Below are positions 40,579 through 50,967 of a stretch of 53,073 bases of DNA, one piece after another. The stretch is from Puniceicoccaceae bacterium (GTDB taxonomy: Bacteria > Verrucomicrobiota > Verrucomicrobiia > Opitutales > Opitutaceae): NCBI GenBank assembly GCA_007695295.1, contig REEB01000106.1, forward strand, positions 1-53,073, written 5' to 3'. Position 1 is the first letter of the stretch, and every line of letters begins with the position of its first letter. A model generated the notes under the pieces. That model ran no database searches, had not been told where the DNA came from, and saw only the letters and a program-made list of their open reading frames with translations. The translations under genes were made by a program, and so were the position numbers.

Positions 40579-41682
40579 ATGCTCAGAGCCGGCATCGTCG
40601 GACTGCCCAACGTCGGCAAGTCCACCCTTTTCAACGCCCTCACCCGCACCCGCAAAGCGGAGGCGGCCAATTACCCATTCTGCACCATCGAGCCGAATGT
40701 CGGGGTCGTCAGCGTGCCCGATGACCGCCTTGAGGTCCTGCGCCCAATCGCCAAGACTCAAGTCGTCATTCCCGCCGCCGTGGAGTTTGTCGACATCGCC
40801 GGCCTCGTCGCTGGAGCGAGCAAAGGGGAGGGGCTCGGCAACCAGTTTCTGGCCAACATCCGCGAGGTCGATGCCATCGTGCAGGTCGTCCGTTGCTTCG
40901 AAGATCCCGACATCGTCCACAACATGGGCTCGGTCGATCCGGTGCGCGACATCGAGGTCATCAACACCGAGTTGATCCTCGCTGACCTCGCCGCCGTCGA
41001 CCGCCGCAAGGAACGCGCCGTGAAGCGCGCCCGGGGCGGCGACAAGGAAGCGGCCGCGGAAATCGCGCTGGCGGACAAGCTGCTCCCCCACCTCGATGCC
41101 AACCGTCCGGCCAACACCCTGGCCTTGAGCGACGATGAGCGCGCCGTCCTGCGCGGTTTCCAACTCCTCTCCGCCAAACCCATCCTCTACGCGGCCAATG
41201 TGCATGAAAACGACCTCGCCACCGCGGACGAGCATCCCCTGGTCCGCGAGGTGGCCCGCTTCGCCCGCGAGCACCATGCGGCCGCCTGCACCCCCATCTG
41301 CGCCCGGCTCGAATCCGAGTTGGTCGATCTCGATGCCACCGAGGCGGCCGAATTTCTGGCCGGTTTCGGCGTGAGCGATTCCGGTGTTTCGCGCTTGATC
41401 CGGGACACCTATGATCTCCTCGGCCTGATCACCTACTTCACGGCCGGGGAGAAGGAAGTGCGCGCCTGGACCATTACCCGCGGCATGAAAGCCCCGCAGG
41501 CCGCTGGAGTCATCCACACCGATTTCGAAAAAGGCTTCATCAAGGCCGAGGTGGTCGCCTATGACGAGTTGGCGCGCCTGGGCAGCGTGGCCGCCGCCCG
41601 CGAGGCCGGCCGTTACCGGCTCGAGGGCAAGGAGTACGTCTTCAAGGACGGCGACGTGGCCCTATTTCGCTTCAATGTCTGA
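40579..41682 (+). CDS. ychF: YchF/EngD, Obg-family P-loop ATPase
   Basis: A ribosome-associated translation-factor-like ATPase involved in stress responses. The 367 residues have the P-loop GLPNVGKST at 8-16. The fourth nucleotide motif is NVHE at 207-210, not NKxD, which is the YchF hallmark of ATP over GTP preference. The C-terminal TGS domain (about 280-365) includes GEKEVRAWTITRG and FEKGFIKAEVV. An upstream in-frame extension has no family-like sequence; the ATG beginning MLRAGIVGLPNVGKS is firm. Confidence 0.97.
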   Translation: MLRAGIVGLPNVGKSTLFNALTRTRKAEAANYPFCTIEPNVGVVSVPDDRLEVLRPIAKTQVVIPAAVEFVDIAGLVAGASKGEGLGNQFLANIREVDAIVQVVRCFEDPDIVHNMGSVDPVRDIEVINTELILADLAAVDRRKERAVKRARGGDKEAAAEIALADKLLPHLDANRPANTLALSDDERAVLRGFQLLSAKPILYAANVHENDLATADEHPLVREVARFAREHHAAACTPICARLESELVDLDATEAAEFLAGFGVSDSGVSRLIRDTYDLLGLITYFTAGEKEVRAWTITRGMKAPQAAGVIHTDFEKGFIKAEVVAYDELARLGSVAAAREAGRYRLEGKEYVFKDGDVALFRFNV

Positions 41683-41733
41683 GCCGCGACGGTGCCGCGG
41701 GATCTTGCCCGCCAGGGCCGGCCCCGGCCAAGG

Positions 41734-42834
41734 TCAGTGTGCCAGTTCGTAGCGCCGGGCGGCCAGCCGGGTCAGCTCGAGCCAAGCTTTCCAATTCGCC
41801 CGCAGCTCGCCTTTGAGCCGGCGAACCTCCACCTTGAGCAGGCGTCGTTTTTCGTCGCTCGCGGTTTTCAGCTCCCGAAGGCGCTTCATCAACAGGGTGG
41901 AGTTGGCCTCGAAGGAGGTGGAGAGTTCTTCGAGCCTTTGCCGCATGTCGGAGGCGAGTTCGTCGAACTCCCGGCTGAGGCGGTCCATGATCAGCTCCTT
42001 GTCCTTGACCACGAGGGCCTTCTGGAGGCGGATGCGGTCGACGATCTTGAGGTTGCCCACGATGCCCAACCGCGCACAGAGCCAAATCAGCCACTTCGTC
42101 GGGTCGAAGTGGTACCAGCGGATGCCGTTGCGGTAGTCACTGGCGAAGGCGTGGTGGTAGTTGTGGTAGCCTTCGCCGAAAGTGAGGACGGCGAGGACAG
42201 CGTTGTCGACCGCGGTCAGCTCCCGGGCGAAGGTTTTCGAGCCCCAGGTATGGGCGAGAGAGTTGATGAACCAAGTGCAGTGGTGGATCGCCATCACCCG
42301 CAAGAGAAAGCCGAAATACAGCGAGGCGAGGGGATGCATGACGAGGCAGCCGAGGCCGAAGACGGCCAGATTGACGCCAATGGCCAGCAGCAGGTAGTGG
42401 CGATCCTGGAAGACCACCCGCGGATTGCGGAGCAGGTCCGGCACGAGGGCCTTCTGAAAAGTCCGCTGGTAGTCAAAGAGCCAGAGGACATGGGCATACC
42501 AGAAACCCTTCTTGATCGAATAGGGATCGTCGTTCGTATCCACGTGCTTGTGGTGGAGGCGATGATCGTGCGACCAGATCAGGGCCGACCATTGAAAAGC
42601 AAGGGTCGATCCGAGCAGGACCATCCACTCGAAAACCGGATTGGCCGAGTAGGCCCGGTGAGCGTAGAGCCGATGGTAACCGGCGGTCACACAGAGACCC
42701 CCGATCACCCAAGTCAGCACAAAGAAAGCGGCTGCGGTCCAGCTCGCGTGTGCCACCACCCAAGGAAGGAGGGCCAGCACCAAGATGTGGTAACCGCCGA
42801 TAAAGAGAAGAGTGTCCCAGTTTTTAATGCGCAT
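41734..42834 (-). CDS. Delta-9-type acyl-CoA/fatty-acid desaturase with coiled-coil tail
   Basis: A membrane di-iron desaturase that introduces a double bond in acyl chains. The three His boxes are HRLYAH (54-59), HDHRLHH (89-95) and GEGYHNYHH (220-228). Hydrophobic helices lie at about 10-50, 70-88 and 150-190. The last 95 residues or so (about 270-366) form a charged, heptad-like helix rich in Arg, Leu, Glu and Lys, longer than in the usual bacterial family members. The start at MRIKNWDTLLFIGGYH is set by the first membrane segment. Confidence 0.92.
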   Translation of the reverse strand: MRIKNWDTLLFIGGYHILVLALLPWVVAHASWTAAAFFVLTWVIGGLCVTAGYHRLYAHRAYSANPVFEWMVLLGSTLAFQWSALIWSHDHRLHHKHVDTNDDPYSIKKGFWYAHVLWLFDYQRTFQKALVPDLLRNPRVVFQDRHYLLLAIGVNLAVFGLGCLVMHPLASLYFGFLLRVMAIHHCTWFINSLAHTWGSKTFARELTAVDNAVLAVLTFGEGYHNYHHAFASDYRNGIRWYHFDPTKWLIWLCARLGIVGNLKIVDRIRLQKALVVKDKELIMDRLSREFDELASDMRQRLEELSTSFEANSTLLMKRLRELKTASDEKRRLLKVEVRRLKGELRANWKAWLELTRLAARRYELAH

Positions 42835-42996
42835 GGAAAGGATCCGGAGGTGACAAATCGACTGGCCGGGATCAAGGCCTAAACGAGACGCAACCTGTTT
42901 TGCGACCGAAAGCGGCCGGAAAGCCGAAAAAGCTTACTCCAGTAGACACGATGGAACGGCCCGATGCAACCGTGGAAGAGCGATTGTGAACCTGCA

Positions 42997-43896
42997 TCAG
43001 CGGTCGGCCTTTTCAGTTAGGCGGTCACGAATTTCGTGGAGCTGGCGGCGCTGTTCGTCAGTCACGGTCGGGTAACTGATTTCCAAAGACTTGAGCGTTT
43101 CCACGAGCACGTGGGAGATGATCAGCCGGGCGTTGCGTTTGTCGTCGGCCGGGATGCTGTACCAGGGGGCCGCCTTGTGGCTGGTGTGCCGGAGGCAGTC
43201 TTGGTAGGCTTGCATGTATTCGTCCCACTTGTCCCGCACCCGGATATCGTCCACGGTGAGCTTCCAGTTTTTGTCCGGCTCGTCGATCCGGCTGAGGAAC
43301 CGTTTGCGCTGCTCTTCCTTGGAAAGATGCAGAAAGAACTTCACCACCCGGGTGCCGTTGCGGTGGAGGTAGTCCTCGAAGCTGACGATGTCCTGGTAGC
43401 GCTCCTTCCAGAAATGGCGGCGCTTGAGGCATTCCCGGGGCAGGCGCTGGCGCTCGAGGATGGCCGGATTGACCTTCACAATGAGGACTTCCTCGTAATA
43501 GGAGCGGTTGAAGATGCCGATTCGGCCGCGCTCGGGGAGCCGTTTGCTCGTGCGCCAGAGGAAATCGTGGTCCAGCTCCTCGCTGCTGGGCGCCTTGAAG
43601 CTGAAGACTTGGCAGCCCTGGGGATTGACCCCGCTCATCACATGGCGGATGGCCCCGTCCTTGCCGGCCGCATCCATGGCCTGGAAAATGACGAGGAGCG
43701 CATAGCGGCCGTGCGCATAGAGGACCCGTTGCAGCTCGGCCAGCTCGCCGGTGAACTCCTCCAGGAGCTCTCGGTAGTGCTTCTTGGAATCGTAGAAGGC
43801 CGGCACTTGGGTGGGAAGATCATCGATCCGGAGACGGGTCCGGGCGTTGCCGGTGGTCGGCACACGAAAGTCATCGGTTTTGCAGGCAAGATTCAT
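42997..43896 (-). CDS. ppk2: Polyphosphate kinase 2 family protein
   Basis: It transfers phosphate between polyphosphate and nucleotides. The 299-residue single-domain protein has a Walker-A-like [17 protein letters not shown] (around 73-89), the [17 protein letters not shown] region, and [17 protein letters not shown] (124-140) with the Walker B and lid elements. Sequence style (N-terminal [15 protein letters not shown]) is that of the 'PPK2-related' single-domain group that includes class III enzymes able to use AMP and ADP. The class assignment is inferred. The frame upstream of [10 protein letters not shown] is not family-like. Confidence 0.92.
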   Translation of the reverse strand: MNLACKTDDFRVPTTGNARTRLRIDDLPTQVPAFYDSKKHYRELLEEFTGELAELQRVLYAHGRYALLVIFQAMDAAGKDGAIRHVMSGVNPQGCQVFSFKAPSSEELDHDFLWRTSKRLPERGRIGIFNRSYYEEVLIVKVNPAILERQRLPRECLKRRHFWKERYQDIVSFEDYLHRNGTRVVKFFLHLSKEEQRKRFLSRIDEPDKNWKLTVDDIRVRDKWDEYMQAYQDCLRHTSHKAAPWYSIPADDKRNARLIISHVLVETLKSLEISYPTVTDEQRRQLHEIRDRLTEKADR

Positions 43897-44011
43897 GGGC
43901 GGTTGGGTTGGATCCGGGATGAACAATGGGGTCTCGACCATCTCCGGAACCCCTTTGTCTGGCCAGCCGGAAATCGGCCGGAGCATCCTTCGACTCGTGG
44001 GCAGACCCCCT

Positions 44012-45529
44012 CTACAGTCCGGGAATCCAGCTCCGGTCCCGGATGACAAACTGCCACTGCCCTTGGTAGCGCCCAAACTCGCCGTGGAAGCGGATCCGGT
44101 CCCCGACCGAGTAGCGGCGGTAAATCGCGATGCGGAGGTCGCGGTCATGGGACCAGACGGTGTATTCCTCGCCAAAAAGTTCGATCCGGAAGGGATTCTC
44201 ACCGGCCACCCGGGCATCGACTTGGAAGACCCGGCCGAGATTGCCCTCGAGGTTGAGCGCCTGCGCGGATCCGAGGCTCTCCACCTCCGGTGCCCCGGAG
44301 AGATCCGCGGCGGCATAATCGACGCGCAGTACCTCGGCCGGGCCGCGGGCCTGCCGGCTCGGGTTGGTCAATTGCTTAAATACACCGGGTCGGTTTTCAT
44401 CCACCACCCGGAAATGGGCGAAGAGTGGAAAGTGATCGGAAAATCCGGCCCCCGAGCCCTCGAAGGACCAGCGCAGGGGCAGGCCGGTGATGAGATCGGC
44501 ATTGAGGCCGCGGACCTTGGCCACACCGAAGGAATTGTCCACATACTGCACCCCGCGGTAGTCGTAAAGGCCGCGGCTGACCAGCAGGTGCATGAGGGTG
44601 CCCCACTCCCCTCGAAAGACGTCGCTCTTGCGGCGCTCGGGAGGGACTTCGTACCAGAGATTGTAAAAGTCGGGTCCGTCGGGCCGTTGCAGGGCGAGTT
44701 CGTCGCCCTGGGATCCGAGTACATCCTTGATGCCGGTGCGCGCCAGGTGGGGGTAGCGGCTGTTCTGGTTGTAGTGGGAGTTGAGGTCGCCGCCGATGAG
44801 GATGTCGGCATAGCGGTCGCGGCGGAGAATGGCGTCGATCCGGTCCCGCAGGACGCGAGCGTTGCCGAGCCGGATTTCCTCGTCGGCCTCGCGGGAGGCA
44901 CCAGCTTTCCAATGGTTGTTGAAAACGTAAAGATCGTGCCCGCCGACATCGAGGCGGGTCTCGAGGATGCCGCGGGCGCCGGCGGTGTGATGGGTGCGGG
45001 CCTCCCGGATGGGGAAACGACTGAAAGTCACGTTGGTGTGCACCAAGGTGCGGCCGGATGGATTGGGCTGGTGGGCGCCCACCGCGACCTCGTAGTCTCC
45101 CATGCCTCGATCAGCCAGTTTCTTGAGGAGAAAAAACTCCGCCGGCAGCGCCCGCACCGCGGGGGCGATCGGCTCGGTCAGCATGGCTTCGACAGTGGTG
45201 CCGGCATAGCGCCGCAGCTCGCGCGGGTAGTCCCCACTCCAGTCGCCGGGAGTCTGGTCGGCTTCAATTTCCTGGAAGAGGATGATTTCCGGTCCGGCGC
45301 CCTGTTGAAACAGACGCATGGTTTCAGCGGTGTTGCGGAGCTTGGTGAAAAGGTGCTCCGGCCGGTAGTTGTCGGGCCGGTAGTCAGAGAAAAGGGCGAC
45401 CCCGTCTATATCGAAGAGGTTTTCCACGTTGTAGACGACGACGGTAAACGTGCGCGCGGGCAGCGCGATGGTGAAAGCCGCGACCACGGAGGCCAGGAGA
45501 ATCAGACGGACCGGATGAAAGCGGTGCAT
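44012..45529 (-). CDS. Exported endonuclease/exonuclease/phosphatase-family protein
   Basis: A 505-residue protein with a signal peptide ([25 protein letters not shown]). An EEP-fold domain follows: [14 protein letters not shown] near residues 26-39, [24 protein letters not shown], and [12 protein letters not shown] near 340. The EEP Asn, Glu, Asp and His catalytic positions are all visible. The last 130 residues or so form a separate small beta domain ([23 protein letters not shown]), of an OB-like type. It is probably a periplasmic or secreted nuclease or phosphatase; substrate unknown. It is divergent from the SMUG1 gene. Confidence 0.82.
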   Translation of the reverse strand: MHRFHPVRLILLASVVAAFTIALPARTFTVVVYNVENLFDIDGVALFSDYRPDNYRPEHLFTKLRNTAETMRLFQQGAGPEIILFQEIEADQTPGDWSGDYPRELRRYAGTTVEAMLTEPIAPAVRALPAEFFLLKKLADRGMGDYEVAVGAHQPNPSGRTLVHTNVTFSRFPIREARTHHTAGARGILETRLDVGGHDLYVFNNHWKAGASREADEEIRLGNARVLRDRIDAILRRDRYADILIGGDLNSHYNQNSRYPHLARTGIKDVLGSQGDELALQRPDGPDFYNLWYEVPPERRKSDVFRGEWGTLMHLLVSRGLYDYRGVQYVDNSFGVAKVRGLNADLITGLPLRWSFEGSGAGFSDHFPLFAHFRVVDENRPGVFKQLTNPSRQARGPAEVLRVDYAAADLSGAPEVESLGSAQALNLEGNLGRVFQVDARVAGENPFRIELFGEEYTVWSHDRDLRIAIYRRYSVGDRIRFHGEFGRYQGQWQFVIRDRSWIPGL

Positions 45530-45654
45530 GAGGGGGAAGCTCGGCAGAAGAGAACCGCTGTCAATACCTCCGGCTCCCAGGATCAGGAGAGTTTCCGAGG
45601 GCATTTGGATCGAGCATTGCCCCGGGCAATCATGATTGCAGATTCGGCATCAGC

Positions 45655-46428
45655 ATGCCCCCCCGGAAAACAACAGCCCCACCCGCCCAAGGCGGGCTGC
45701 CGCCGACCGCTGACCGGCTCCTCACGGCCACTTCCCGGCTGGCGGAGACCGTCGATGCCTGCCGTTTTTCCGCCCCCGTCGACACGGTTTATAATCCGCT
45801 GCAATATGCCTGGGAGTCTCACCGCCGCTACCTCTCGACGTATGCGGGCGGATCGAAGAGGGTTGTTTTTCTCGGCATGAATCCGGGGCCCTGGGGCATG
45901 GCCCAAACGGGGGTGCCCTTCGGAGAAGTGGCCGCGGTCCGGGACTGGCTCGGAATTACCGCCCCCGTCGGCAAGCCCGTCCGCGAACACCCGAAGCGCC
46001 CGGTGGAGGGCTTTGACTGCGTGCGCTCGGAAGTCAGCGGCCGCCGGCTCTGGGGTCTGTTCGCCGAACACTTCGGGGCCGCGGAGTTATTTTTCCGGGA
46101 TCACTTTGTCGCCAACTACTGCCCGCTGGTTTTCATGACCGCAACGGGTGCCAATCTCACCCCGGATCGCCTGCCCGCGCGGGAAAGGACCCTCCTGGAG
46201 CATGCCTGCGACTGTCACCTGCACGACCTAATCTCCATCCTGAAGGCGGAGTGGGTCGTGGGTGTGGGGGCGTTCGCGGTGCGGTGTGCGGAGCGGGTGG
46301 CCCGGGCCGGCGGCCTCGATGTAAGAATCGGCACCCTGCTCCACCCGAGTCCGGCCAGCCCGCTCGCCAATCGTGAGTGGCCGGAACGTCCCCTGCGGCA
46401 AATGCGCGATCTGGGTCTGTGGACCTGA
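45655..46428 (+). CDS. SMUG1-type single-strand-selective uracil-DNA glycosylase
   Basis: It excises uracil and oxidised pyrimidines from DNA. The 257 residues show the SMUG1 motif 1 GMNPGPWGM at 74-82 and motif 2 HPSPASP at 230-236. N155 in FVANYCPLVF is a probable uracil-recognition residue. YNPLQYAWESHRRYL is also typical. The N-terminal 20 residues are Pro/Ala-rich and may be disordered. Bacterial SMUG1 is patchily distributed. The gene stands alone between the EEP gene and a convergent DUF2851 gene. Confidence 0.9.
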   Translation: MPPRKTTAPPAQGGLPPTADRLLTATSRLAETVDACRFSAPVDTVYNPLQYAWESHRRYLSTYAGGSKRVVFLGMNPGPWGMAQTGVPFGEVAAVRDWLGITAPVGKPVREHPKRPVEGFDCVRSEVSGRRLWGLFAEHFGAAELFFRDHFVANYCPLVFMTATGANLTPDRLPARERTLLEHACDCHLHDLISILKAEWVVGVGAFAVRCAERVARAGGLDVRIGTLLHPSPASPLANREWPERPLRQMRDLGLWT

Positions 46429-46448
46429 GGAGGCCCGTTCGTCCCGGT

Positions 46449-47684
46449 TCAGGAGGACACCCGTTCCTGCAGCAAGAGCCCGAATCCGCCCTGCTGCCAC
46501 CCGTTCGCCGGGGCTTCGCCGCGTTGCTGAAACAGTCCGGCATCCCGAAGCGCACGGGAGAGGTGATCCGGGGCGTCCCCGGGCTGCCACCAGAACCACC
46601 AGGCAAACCGATCGACGCCGTCGGCTGCGGTCGCCAGAGGGAGAAACCCATCGGTGATGAGGTTGTGCAGGCGTTTCCCTCCCACGGCCCCGCCCGTCAC
46701 TTCCTCGGCCAGCCGACGCTCCAGGCCCGGGAGGTCCAGCTCTCGCCGGGCCATGCGCGCGTGGTGCTCCGGCGGAAGCGGTGGCGGTATTTCGCCAGGA
46801 CGGAGGACATCAACGACTTCTCGCAATCGTTCTGGCCAGCACCCGGCACGATTGACCCATTCGCGATACTGCCGGAGGCGCTCGAGAGGACGGTTGGCCG
46901 GGCGGATGCCGCGCGAAGTCCAAGCCGTGCGGACTTGCTCGAGCACAGTGGAGGGTTCGAGTCCTATACCCAACCACTCCGCCAGCGGAAATCGGGCGGC
47001 CGCCTCCAGCATGGGTGAGCGGTTGGAGCGGTAGCCGAGGATTTCCAGCGCCGTCTGGTGGCAGGCCTCCCTCCAGCCGAGGCGGTCGATCCGCAGGCCC
47101 GCATAGTGGACTTTTTCCTGCCATCGCCGGCGGGCAGCGGAGGTGAGGGCTCGGCGGCAGGCGGCGCCATCCAGCTGCAGCAGCCGCTCCGCCAAGGCAC
47201 CGAAATCCGTGCCCGCAAGGGCCGCGATGGCTTCATCCGCGGCATAATCCTCCAGATCCCGCCAAAGCAGGTCGAGCAGCACGAGTGTGGGTATGGTCCG
47301 GTTCTCGACCACCGCCGGGCGGTCCGCTTCCGCTGCTCCGGGCGGAAAGCACACGACATGCAGGATCACGCGGGCATAGGCGGGATCGGCGGAGTGGTTG
47401 TGGTCATGCCAGTGCCGGAGACGGAAATGCACTTCCACATCGCCCTCCGCCAACCGCCTTCCGATCTTCAGCCTGGCTCCAAGAAAGTCCGGCCCGGCCT
47501 GCCGGTTCCACTCTCCAGGGTCCAACACTTCCACCGGCTCCCCGTCCAGCGTCCGCGCTTGCAGGCGATCAAACTCCCCGCGCAGCCAGATTCGCTGGAC
47601 CATGGTCTCATGGACCATAAACGGCCCATACAAGCCCTGAAACTCCTCCGCTTCCCGTGCCCCAACACGCTCCTCACAGTTCAT
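46449..47684 (-). CDS. DUF2851-family protein
   Basis: A 411-residue soluble protein of a conserved family without known function, frequent in Bacteroidetes and Verrucomicrobia. Landmarks are GEWNRQAGPDFLGARLKIG, GDVEVHFRLRHWHDHNHSADPAYARVILHVV (partial motif; several His and Asp residues are clustered, suggesting a metal site) and WQEKVHYAGLRIDRLGW. I cannot assign a reaction. The gene is convergent with SMUG1 (20-bp gap) and 81 bp downstream of the NYN-domain gene. Confidence 0.82.
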   Translation of the reverse strand: MNCEERVGAREAEEFQGLYGPFMVHETMVQRIWLRGEFDRLQARTLDGEPVEVLDPGEWNRQAGPDFLGARLKIGRRLAEGDVEVHFRLRHWHDHNHSADPAYARVILHVVCFPPGAAEADRPAVVENRTIPTLVLLDLLWRDLEDYAADEAIAALAGTDFGALAERLLQLDGAACRRALTSAARRRWQEKVHYAGLRIDRLGWREACHQTALEILGYRSNRSPMLEAAARFPLAEWLGIGLEPSTVLEQVRTAWTSRGIRPANRPLERLRQYREWVNRAGCWPERLREVVDVLRPGEIPPPLPPEHHARMARRELDLPGLERRLAEEVTGGAVGGKRLHNLITDGFLPLATAADGVDRFAWWFWWQPGDAPDHLSRALRDAGLFQQRGEAPANGWQQGGFGLLLQERVSS

Positions 47685-47765
47685 TTCCCCAGGCTGCTTG
47701 AATTATCTTCCTCTGGCAATAAAAGCTTTTCAACTGGACAGATTTGGAGAGAGATTTCCAGCCCT

Positions 47766-48206
47766 CTACGACAGCCGCCGCAACCGGTCCCGCTGCTCGC
47801 GGGAGCAGCGGCCCGCCCATGCGATCAAGCTGCGTGGCGAAATCACCTCGGCCCCGGCGGCGGCCACGGCGGTGGCCTCCGCCTGGTCGCGCGTCGCCAC
47901 CATGCAGGACGCAGGCGAACCCGCGGAGACGACCAGCCTTTCGATCAATCCATCCGCGGTCAGGCCCGCCGGGGTGTAAACGAGTGAGTAGGTTAGGTGG
48001 GGAGTCGGACGCTCGATGGCCACGTCGGCGCCGCGGCCATCGCAGACGATCGAGACCCGGATCTGCTCCCAGTCGTGGATGGGGAGCAGTTCTCGAACGA
48101 GGCGATCCCGCGCTTCGACAAAGCGCTTGCCAAGCAGGCGGGATACCGCCGGCCAATCGTGCAGGACGTTGTAGGCATCGACGAGAAGGTGGCGTTCCCA
48201 AGCCAT
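47766..48206 (-). CDS. YacP-like NYN-domain protein (putative RNase)
   Basis: A 146-residue PIN-like NYN domain. The start MAWERHLLVDAYNVLHDW carries the conserved first Asp. RDRLVRELLPIH, VCDGRGADV, GLTADGLIERLV and VATRDQAEATAVAAAGAEVISP carry the other acidic residues of the putative metal-binding site. Family members (YacP/Rae1) include ribosome-associated endoribonucleases in Firmicutes; that role here is an inference. It lies 58 bp downstream of ahcY in the same direction. Confidence 0.82.
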   Translation of the reverse strand: MAWERHLLVDAYNVLHDWPAVSRLLGKRFVEARDRLVRELLPIHDWEQIRVSIVCDGRGADVAIERPTPHLTYSLVYTPAGLTADGLIERLVVSAGSPASCMVATRDQAEATAVAAAGAEVISPRSLIAWAGRCSREQRDRLRRLS

Positions 48207-48264
48207 GCCGCAGTCAAGCGCGATTGCAGGCGGCAGCAAGCTGCCCGGCATGACCGGCCGGCTT

Positions 48265-49689
48265 TCAGTAGCGGTAGTGTTCGGGCTTGAAGGGGCCGGC
48301 CGGTTCGATACCGAGGTACTCGGCCTGCGAATCGGTCAGGCGCGTCAGCTTAACCCCGAGCTTTTCGAGGTGAAGACGGGCGACTTCTTCATCGAGATGC
48401 TGAGGCAGGCGGTAAACGCCGGGCTGGTAGACCTCGCGGTTTTTCCAGAGGTCGATCTGGGCCAGTGTCTGGTTGGCGAAGGAATTGGACATCACGAAGG
48501 AGGGATGCCCGGTCGCACAGCCAAGATTCACGAGGCGGCCTTCGGCCAAGAGGATGATGGAGTTGCCGCCGGGGAAGTAATAGCGGTCGACCTGCGGCTT
48601 GATCGTGACTTTGCGCACCCCTTTGGTGGCCTCCAGTCGGTCCACCTGGATCTCGTTATCGAAGTGGCCGATGTTGCAGACGATGGCCTGGTCTTTCATC
48701 CCGGCGAGGTGGTCGGCGGTGATGACGTCGCGGTTTCCGGTGGCGGTGACATAGATGTCTCCCCGGCCCAGGGTGTCCTCGATGGTGGTGACCTCGAAGC
48801 CTTCCATCGCAGCCTGCAGGGCGCAGATGGGGTCGACTTCCGTGACAATAACCCGGGCGCCGAAGCCGCGCAGCGACTGGGCGCAGCCCTTGCCGACATC
48901 GCCGTATCCACAAACCACGCACACCTTGCCCGCCACCATCACATCGGTGGCGCGCTTGATGCCGTCGGCGAGTGATTCCCGGCAGCCGTAGAGATTGTCG
49001 AATTTGGATTTCGTGACCGAGTCGTTCACGTTGATGGCCGGCACCAGCAGTTTGCCGTGCTTGTGCATGTGATAGAGCCGGTGGACCCCGGTGGTGGTCT
49101 CCTCGGAGACGCCCCGCCAATCCTTGACTACGTTGTGCCAGTGGCCGGGATGCTCGGAATGGACTTTCTTCAGGAGAGCCTTGATGACCCCTTCCTCGCG
49201 GCTGGAAGCGGGTTGTTCCACCCAGTCGGCGCCGTCCTCCAATTCGTAGCCTTTGTGAATCAGCAGGGTGGCGTCGCCGCCGTCGTCGACGATGAGCTGG
49301 GGGCCTTCGCCCCCGGGAAAGGTCAGGGCCTGCCAGGTGCACCACCAGTATTCCTCCAGGGTCTCGCCCTTCCAGGCGAAAACGGGGATGCCGGCGGCGG
49401 CGATGGCGGCGGCGGCGTGGTCCTGGGTGGAGAAGATGTTGCAGCTCGCCCAGCGGACATTGGCCCCGAGGGCGGTCAGCGTCTCGATAAGGACGGCGGT
49501 CTGCACGGTCATGTGCAAGGATCCCGAGATGCGGACGCCCTCAAGGGGGCGGGCCTCGGCAAACTTGCGGCGAATGGCCATGAGACCGGGCATCTCGTTT
49601 TCCGCGAGTTCGATTTCGCGGCGGCCGAACTCGGCCAGGGAAAGGTCCGCAACTTTGTGCGGAAGGGTGTCTGCAAGGGTGGTGGTCAT
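48265..49689 (-). CDS. ahcY: S-adenosylhomocysteine hydrolase
   Basis: It splits S-adenosylhomocysteine into adenosine and homocysteine, removing the product inhibitor of methyltransferases. The 474 residues carry [32 protein letters not shown], the NAD-binding [18 protein letters not shown] and the C-terminal KPEHYRY that reaches into the neighbouring subunit. The start overlaps the metK stop as ATGA, and the unrelated upstream extension is metK read in another frame. It is co-transcribed with metK, making SAM synthesis and SAH disposal one unit. Confidence 0.98.
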   Translation of the reverse strand: MTTTLADTLPHKVADLSLAEFGRREIELAENEMPGLMAIRRKFAEARPLEGVRISGSLHMTVQTAVLIETLTALGANVRWASCNIFSTQDHAAAAIAAAGIPVFAWKGETLEEYWWCTWQALTFPGGEGPQLIVDDGGDATLLIHKGYELEDGADWVEQPASSREEGVIKALLKKVHSEHPGHWHNVVKDWRGVSEETTTGVHRLYHMHKHGKLLVPAINVNDSVTKSKFDNLYGCRESLADGIKRATDVMVAGKVCVVCGYGDVGKGCAQSLRGFGARVIVTEVDPICALQAAMEGFEVTTIEDTLGRGDIYVTATGNRDVITADHLAGMKDQAIVCNIGHFDNEIQVDRLEATKGVRKVTIKPQVDRYYFPGGNSIILLAEGRLVNLGCATGHPSFVMSNSFANQTLAQIDLWKNREVYQPGVYRLPQHLDEEVARLHLEKLGVKLTRLTDSQAEYLGIEPAGPFKPEHYRY

Positions 49690-50888
49690 GAAGCGTGGGT
49701 GGTTTCGGGTGCGCCGATGCGCTCGACGGCGGCTTTGAGCTCCCCGGCCTTGTTGGTCTGCTCCCAAGGGAGGTCGGCTTTGCCGAAGTGGCCGTAATGG
49801 GTGGTGGCGCGGTAAATGGGCCTGAGCAGGTCGAGCTGCTCGACGATGGCGGCGGGCTTGAATTGGAAGACCTCGCGGATGGCCGCCTCAATGATGGCGT
49901 CCGGCACCTTGCCGGTGTCAAAGGTTTCGACCCGGATGCTAACCGGCTCGGAGTAGCCGATGGCGTAGGCGGCCTGCAGTTCCACAATGTCGGCCAGGCC
50001 GGCGGCGACGACGGTTTTGGCCACCCAGCGGCACATGTAGGCGGCCGAACGGTCGACCTTGCTCGGATCCTTGCCGGAAAAAGCGCCTCCTCCGTGGCGG
50101 CCCCAGCCACCGTAGGTATCCACAATGATCTTACGTCCGGTCAGGCCCGCGTCACCTTCGGGGCCGCCGATGACAAAGCGGCCGGTGGGGTTGACGAGAT
50201 AGCGGGTGGACTCGGCAAGCATGTGCCCGGGAAGGACTTGGCGGATCACTTTGTTGACGATGAAGTCCTTGATGGTGGCATGGCTGACGTCGGCCGTGTG
50301 CTGGGTGGACACGACAACGGTATCGATGCGAATGGGACCATTGGCATCGCAACGCACCGAGACCTGCGACTTGCAGTCCGGCCGAAGCCAGGATACTTCG
50401 CCGGATTTGCGCAGGCGGGCCAGTTCCATGAGGATCTGGTGCGCATACATGATCGCCGCCGGCATCATCTCGGGGGTCTCCCGGCAGGCATAGCCGAACA
50501 TGATGCCTTGGTCTCCGGCGCCTTGCTCGTCCGTCTCCTTGCCTTCGGCGGAGCGGGCGTCCACCCCTTGGGCGATGTCGGCGGACTGGGTTGTGAGCAG
50601 GTTGGAGAAAAAGACCTTGTCCGCATGGAAGACGTCGTCGCCGTTGACGTAGCCAATCTCGCGGATGGCCTGGCGGACGATTTCCTCAAAGTTCAGCTCG
50701 GCTGAGGTGGTGATTTCTCCGGCCAGGATGACGTGGTTGCTCTTGACGAGCGTCTCACAGGCCACGCGGCTTTCCGGGTCGGCGGCCAGACAGGCGTCAA
50801 GAACACTGTCGGAGATATAGTCGGAAACCTTGTCGGGATGGCCTTCGCCAACCGACTCGGAGGAAAAAACATATTCATTCGGTGTCAT
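49686..50888 (-). CDS. metK: S-adenosylmethionine synthetase
   Basis: It makes SAM from methionine and ATP. The 400 residues begin [27 protein letters not shown]. Other signatures are [33 protein letters not shown] and [27 protein letters not shown] about 14 nt upstream may serve as ribosome-binding site. A sigma-70-like promoter lies 50-80 bp before the start. No known SAM riboswitch class was recognised in the 44-nt leader. Confidence 0.98.
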   Translation of the reverse strand: MTPNEYVFSSESVGEGHPDKVSDYISDSVLDACLAADPESRVACETLVKSNHVILAGEITTSAELNFEEIVRQAIREIGYVNGDDVFHADKVFFSNLLTTQSADIAQGVDARSAEGKETDEQGAGDQGIMFGYACRETPEMMPAAIMYAHQILMELARLRKSGEVSWLRPDCKSQVSVRCDANGPIRIDTVVVSTQHTADVSHATIKDFIVNKVIRQVLPGHMLAESTRYLVNPTGRFVIGGPEGDAGLTGRKIIVDTYGGWGRHGGGAFSGKDPSKVDRSAAYMCRWVAKTVVAAGLADIVELQAAYAIGYSEPVSIRVETFDTGKVPDAIIEAAIREVFQFKPAAIVEQLDLLRPIYRATTHYGHFGKADLPWEQTNKAGELKAAVERIGAPETTHAS

Positions 50889-50938
50889 CAAGAGACAAGA
50901 AATCTCCCCCGTCACACTCGTCTGGCAAGCCAAATATC

Positions 50939-50967
50939 AATATATCCGGATTTAATGATATGTTCAA
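50939..50967 (-). promoter_or_regulatory. Probable sigma-70 promoter of metK-ahcY
   Basis: On the minus strand TTGAAC (-35, at 50962-50967) and TATATT (-10, at 50939-50944) stand 17 bp apart in a locally AT-rich patch of GC-rich DNA. The predicted start near 50932 gives a leader of about 44 nt. Confidence 0.65.

Noticed and set aside
41683-41733. GGCCGG/CCGGCC inverted repeat between ychF and the desaturase gene as a terminator
   Set aside because: The loop is only two bases and no T-run follows on either strand; in such GC-rich DNA this arises easily by chance.
46940-46980. GGTTCGAGTCC resembling a tRNA T-loop
   Set aside because: It lies inside the DUF2851 gene and has no acceptor, D or anticodon arms around it.
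50889-50938. SAM or SAH riboswitch before metK-ahcY
   Set aside because: The leader predicted from the promoter is only about 44 nt. I could not match the region, or the sequence upstream of it, to the conserved cores of the known classes.
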